Assembly: GCF_047730085.1 (NCBI RefSeq)
Contig: NZ_CP159830.1
Span: forward strand, 1,054,001 to 1,118,000
Direction of reading: 5' to 3'
Length of the DNA stretch: 64,000 nt
Source of the DNA: Njordibacter sp937773555
Lineage (GTDB): Bacteria > Pseudomonadota > Gammaproteobacteria > Pseudomonadales > Balneatricaceae
Part shown: piece by piece, positions 62,086 to 64,000 of the stretch
How positions within the stretch are numbered: position 1 is the stretch's first letter
Layout: every line of letters begins with the position of its first letter
Notes under the pieces: model-generated
The model's database searches: none
Told to the model about the DNA's origin: nothing
Seen by the model: the letters and a program-made list of their open reading frames with translations, nothing else
Made by a program: the position numbers and the translations under genes

Positions 62086-63750
62086 ATGGGCGAAAGTTTC
62101 GCAGATCTGTTTGAAGAAAGTCTTCAGCAGGTAGAGATGAAAAAGGGTTCTTTGATTACGGGTGTAGTCATTGCTATTGATAGTGAAGTCGTCACAATTA
62201 ATGTGGGCTTAAAGTCTGAAGGCGTGGTGTCACGCAGTGAGTTTCTTAATGCAGCTGGTGAACTAGAGGTTGCCATAGGCGACGACGTGCTGGTTGCCCT
62301 ACAGGAAATTGAAGATGGCTTAGGCGCAACTCAAGTATCTCGTGAACGTGCTCGTGAAATGGAACGCTGGCATCAACTCGAAAAAATCCAAACGGACGAC
62401 CAAACTGTTACGGGTGTTATTAGTGCTCGTGTTAAGGGTGGTTTTAACGTTGAGCTTGGTGGCATTCGTGCATTCTTGCCTGGTTCCCTTATCGACACCC
62501 GCCCGTTGCAAGATGTGTCTCATTTAGAAGGTGTGGATCTAGAATTTAAGATTATCAAGTTAGATATGTTACGCAATAACGTTGTTGTTTCTCGTCGAGC
62601 CCTGATGGATGAAGCCAACAAAGCACAACGTGCGCAAGTTTTATCTACTCTTGAAGAAGGTGCGGTAGTGAAAGGTTTTGTGAAGAACTTAACTGATTAT
62701 GGCGCCTTTATCGACCTTGGAGGCCTCGATGGTCTTCTGCACATTACTGACATTGCTTGGCGTCGTATTAAACACCCGAGTGAAATGTTAACTGCTGGTG
62801 CAGACATTGAAGTTAAAGTGTTGAAATTTGATGCTGAGAAGCAGCGTGTGTCCTTGGGTTTGAAACAACTACAACAGGACCCCTGGACCAGCTTCACAGA
62901 CACCTACCCGGTAGGGAGTCGGTTACCAGCCACGGTGACCACAGTGACAGATTACGGTTGTTTTGCTCGAGTGTCTGATGGTATCGAAGGCCTAGTGCAT
63001 GCTTCGGAAATGAGCTGGATGAAGCGTAACTTGCACCCATCAAAAATGGTGTCTGTCGGTGAAGAAATTGAAGTGATGATTCTAGACATCAACGGTGAAA
63101 AACGTCGTTTATCTTTAGGCATGAAACAATGCAGCGAAAGTCCATGGGTTGCTTTCTCGAAGCAGTATTCAGAGGGTGATAAGGTCTCTGGAAAGTTAAA
63201 CTCTAAGACTGATTTTGGCCTATTTATTGGCTTAGAAGATGGTATTGATGGTCTCGTTCATGTGTCAGATGTAGATTGGAATAAGAGCGATGAGAGTTTA
63301 CTGGAAGGTTTCCAGAAAGGCCAAGAGATTGAAGCTGTAATATTATCTATTGATACGGAACGCCAACGAGTAGCTCTGGGTATTAAACAGATGGCAGGAG
63401 ATCCGTTTTCTGACTATGCAGCTGCTAATGCTAAAGGCGCGGAGGTAAACGGTACCATCGCAGAAGTGACTTCTGGGGGTTTGCTGGTTAACTTAGCCGA
63501 AGGTGTACAAGGCTTTTTAAAGCGAGGTGAGTTGGCTCAAGGCCAAGAACTAACAGACTTTAATGAAGGCCAAGCGATCACCAGTTTTGTTGCTAGCTTA
63601 GACCGCAAAGGCCGTTCTATTAGCCTTGCAATACGGGCCCAAGAAGCGGCTCAACAACGTGTGCAAATGCAAGAGCTGAACACTAAGTCGGTTGAATCCG
63701 AAGGCCCAACTACTATTGGTGACCTTATCAAGGAACAGCTCAAAAAATAA
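62086..63750 (+). CDS. rpsA: 30S ribosomal protein S1
   Basis: 554 residues with six S1 (OB-fold) repeats; the start GESFADLFEESL, repeat three VVKGFVKNLTDYGAFIDLGGLDGLLHIT near 200, and repeat-end motifs such as RVSLGLKQL and RLSLGMKQC are diagnostic. It binds mRNA to the 30S subunit. Located between cmk and ihfB as in other gammaproteobacteria. Confidence 0.98.
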   Translation: MGESFADLFEESLQQVEMKKGSLITGVVIAIDSEVVTINVGLKSEGVVSRSEFLNAAGELEVAIGDDVLVALQEIEDGLGATQVSRERAREMERWHQLEKIQTDDQTVTGVISARVKGGFNVELGGIRAFLPGSLIDTRPLQDVSHLEGVDLEFKIIKLDMLRNNVVVSRRALMDEANKAQRAQVLSTLEEGAVVKGFVKNLTDYGAFIDLGGLDGLLHITDIAWRRIKHPSEMLTAGADIEVKVLKFDAEKQRVSLGLKQLQQDPWTSFTDTYPVGSRLPATVTTVTDYGCFARVSDGIEGLVHASEMSWMKRNLHPSKMVSVGEEIEVMILDINGEKRRLSLGMKQCSESPWVAFSKQYSEGDKVSGKLNSKTDFGLFIGLEDGIDGLVHVSDVDWNKSDESLLEGFQKGQEIEAVILSIDTERQRVALGIKQMAGDPFSDYAAANAKGAEVNGTIAEVTSGGLLVNLAEGVQGFLKRGELAQGQELTDFNEGQAITSFVASLDRKGRSISLAIRAQEAAQQRVQMQELNTKSVESEGPTTIGDLIKEQLKK

Positions 63751-63766
63751 TAAAAAAGGATAGGCT

Positions 63767-64000
63767 ATGCGTAAGTCTGAACTGATTGAGAATTTGATTG
63801 ACCGTTTTGAAAGCGTTCCCGTAAAGAATGTGGAGCAGTCAGTTAAAGCCATTATTGACCATATGGCAGATGCTTTGGCGGCGGGTGATCGAATTGAAAT
63901 AAGAGGCTTTGGTAGCTTTTGTTTGCACTATCGAGCACCCAGAACAGGGCGTAATCCAAAAACTGGTGATTCGGTAGAATTAGCGGCAAAGTATGTCCCC
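63767..64000 (+). CDS. ihfB: Integration host factor subunit beta, 3' end cut by window
   Basis: 78 codons are visible before the window ends, still in frame. MRKSELIENLIDRF at the start, the dimer helices, RIEIRGFGSFCLHYRAPRTGRNPKTG with the DNA-intercalating Pro in the RNPKTG loop, and VELAAKYVP match IhfB. A GGAT ribosome site lies before ATG 63767. It bends DNA as a dimer with IhfA and is needed in recombination and regulation. About 15-20 residues are missing. Confidence 0.95.
   Translation, partial: MRKSELIENLIDRFESVPVKNVEQSVKAIIDHMADALAAGDRIEIRGFGSFCLHYRAPRTGRNPKTGDSVELAAKYVP

Overview
The window reads as chromosome of a marine-type gammaproteobacterium of fairly low GC, probably in the Oceanospirillales/Pseudomonadales neighbourhood. 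This is inference from gene order and protein style: the block gyrA-serC-pheA-tyrA/aroA fusion-cmk-rpsA-ihfB next to ubiG and yciK, a DUF3549 protein, YqcC, and IclR/RpiR/LysR-controlled catabolic islands. No CRISPR array, insertion sequence, prophage or integrase gene was seen.

Layout. 1-5437: end of ridA, an ATM1-type ABC exporter, a class I aminotransferase and uvrB. 5445-20826: a galactoside island. An IclR regulator and an ABC ATPase run leftward; a binding protein, two permeases, alpha-galactosidase (GH36), IlvD/Edd-type dehydratase, SDR dehydrogenase, KDGal kinase, KDPGal aldolase, SMP-30 lactonase, beta-galactosidase (GH42) and galactose mutarotase run rightward with overlapping or nearly touching genes. 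Together they would import galactosides, release galactose and oxidise it by the De Ley-Doudoroff route. 20970-21046: tRNA-Val(GAC). 21192-23760: a GST gene, an azoreductase gene with two in-frame stops, and decayed sequence.

23757-29857 is an integron cassette array: eight single-gene cassettes all on the plus strand, each followed by a recognisable attC site, with no integrase gene in the window (a CALIN). The cassettes encode a flavin monooxygenase, a small membrane protein, an unrecognised protein, a DUF1330 protein, a membrane-anchored protein, a DUF3644 protein carrying a HEPN-type R-x4-H motif, a GIY-YIG/DUF4357 nuclease and a DUF1272 metal-binding protein. The HEPN-like and GIY-YIG cassettes are the best candidates for an undescribed anti-phage or toxin function. 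A decayed tRNA-Leu-like fragment lies just right of the array.

30342-45849: a secreted protein, a MOSC protein, an RpiR-controlled operon (N-formylglutamate amidohydrolase-like, aldehyde dehydrogenase, GMC oxidoreductase, DadA-like oxidase), and, converging on it, a 2OG-dioxygenase plus HD-domain oxygenase pair resembling the PhnY/PhnZ and TmpA/TmpB phosphonate-cleaving pairs. Then YqcC, a split YeeE/YedE transporter, a coiled-coil membrane protein, a D-cysteine desulfhydrase-like enzyme and a LysR regulator. 45988-50991: a semialdehyde dehydrogenase followed by an M19 peptidase homologue and two uncharacterised proteins. 51001-64000 is housekeeping: DUF3549, a YhbQ-like GIY-YIG protein, yciK, ubiG, gyrA, serC, pheA, tyrA-aroA, cmk, rpsA and the start of ihfB.
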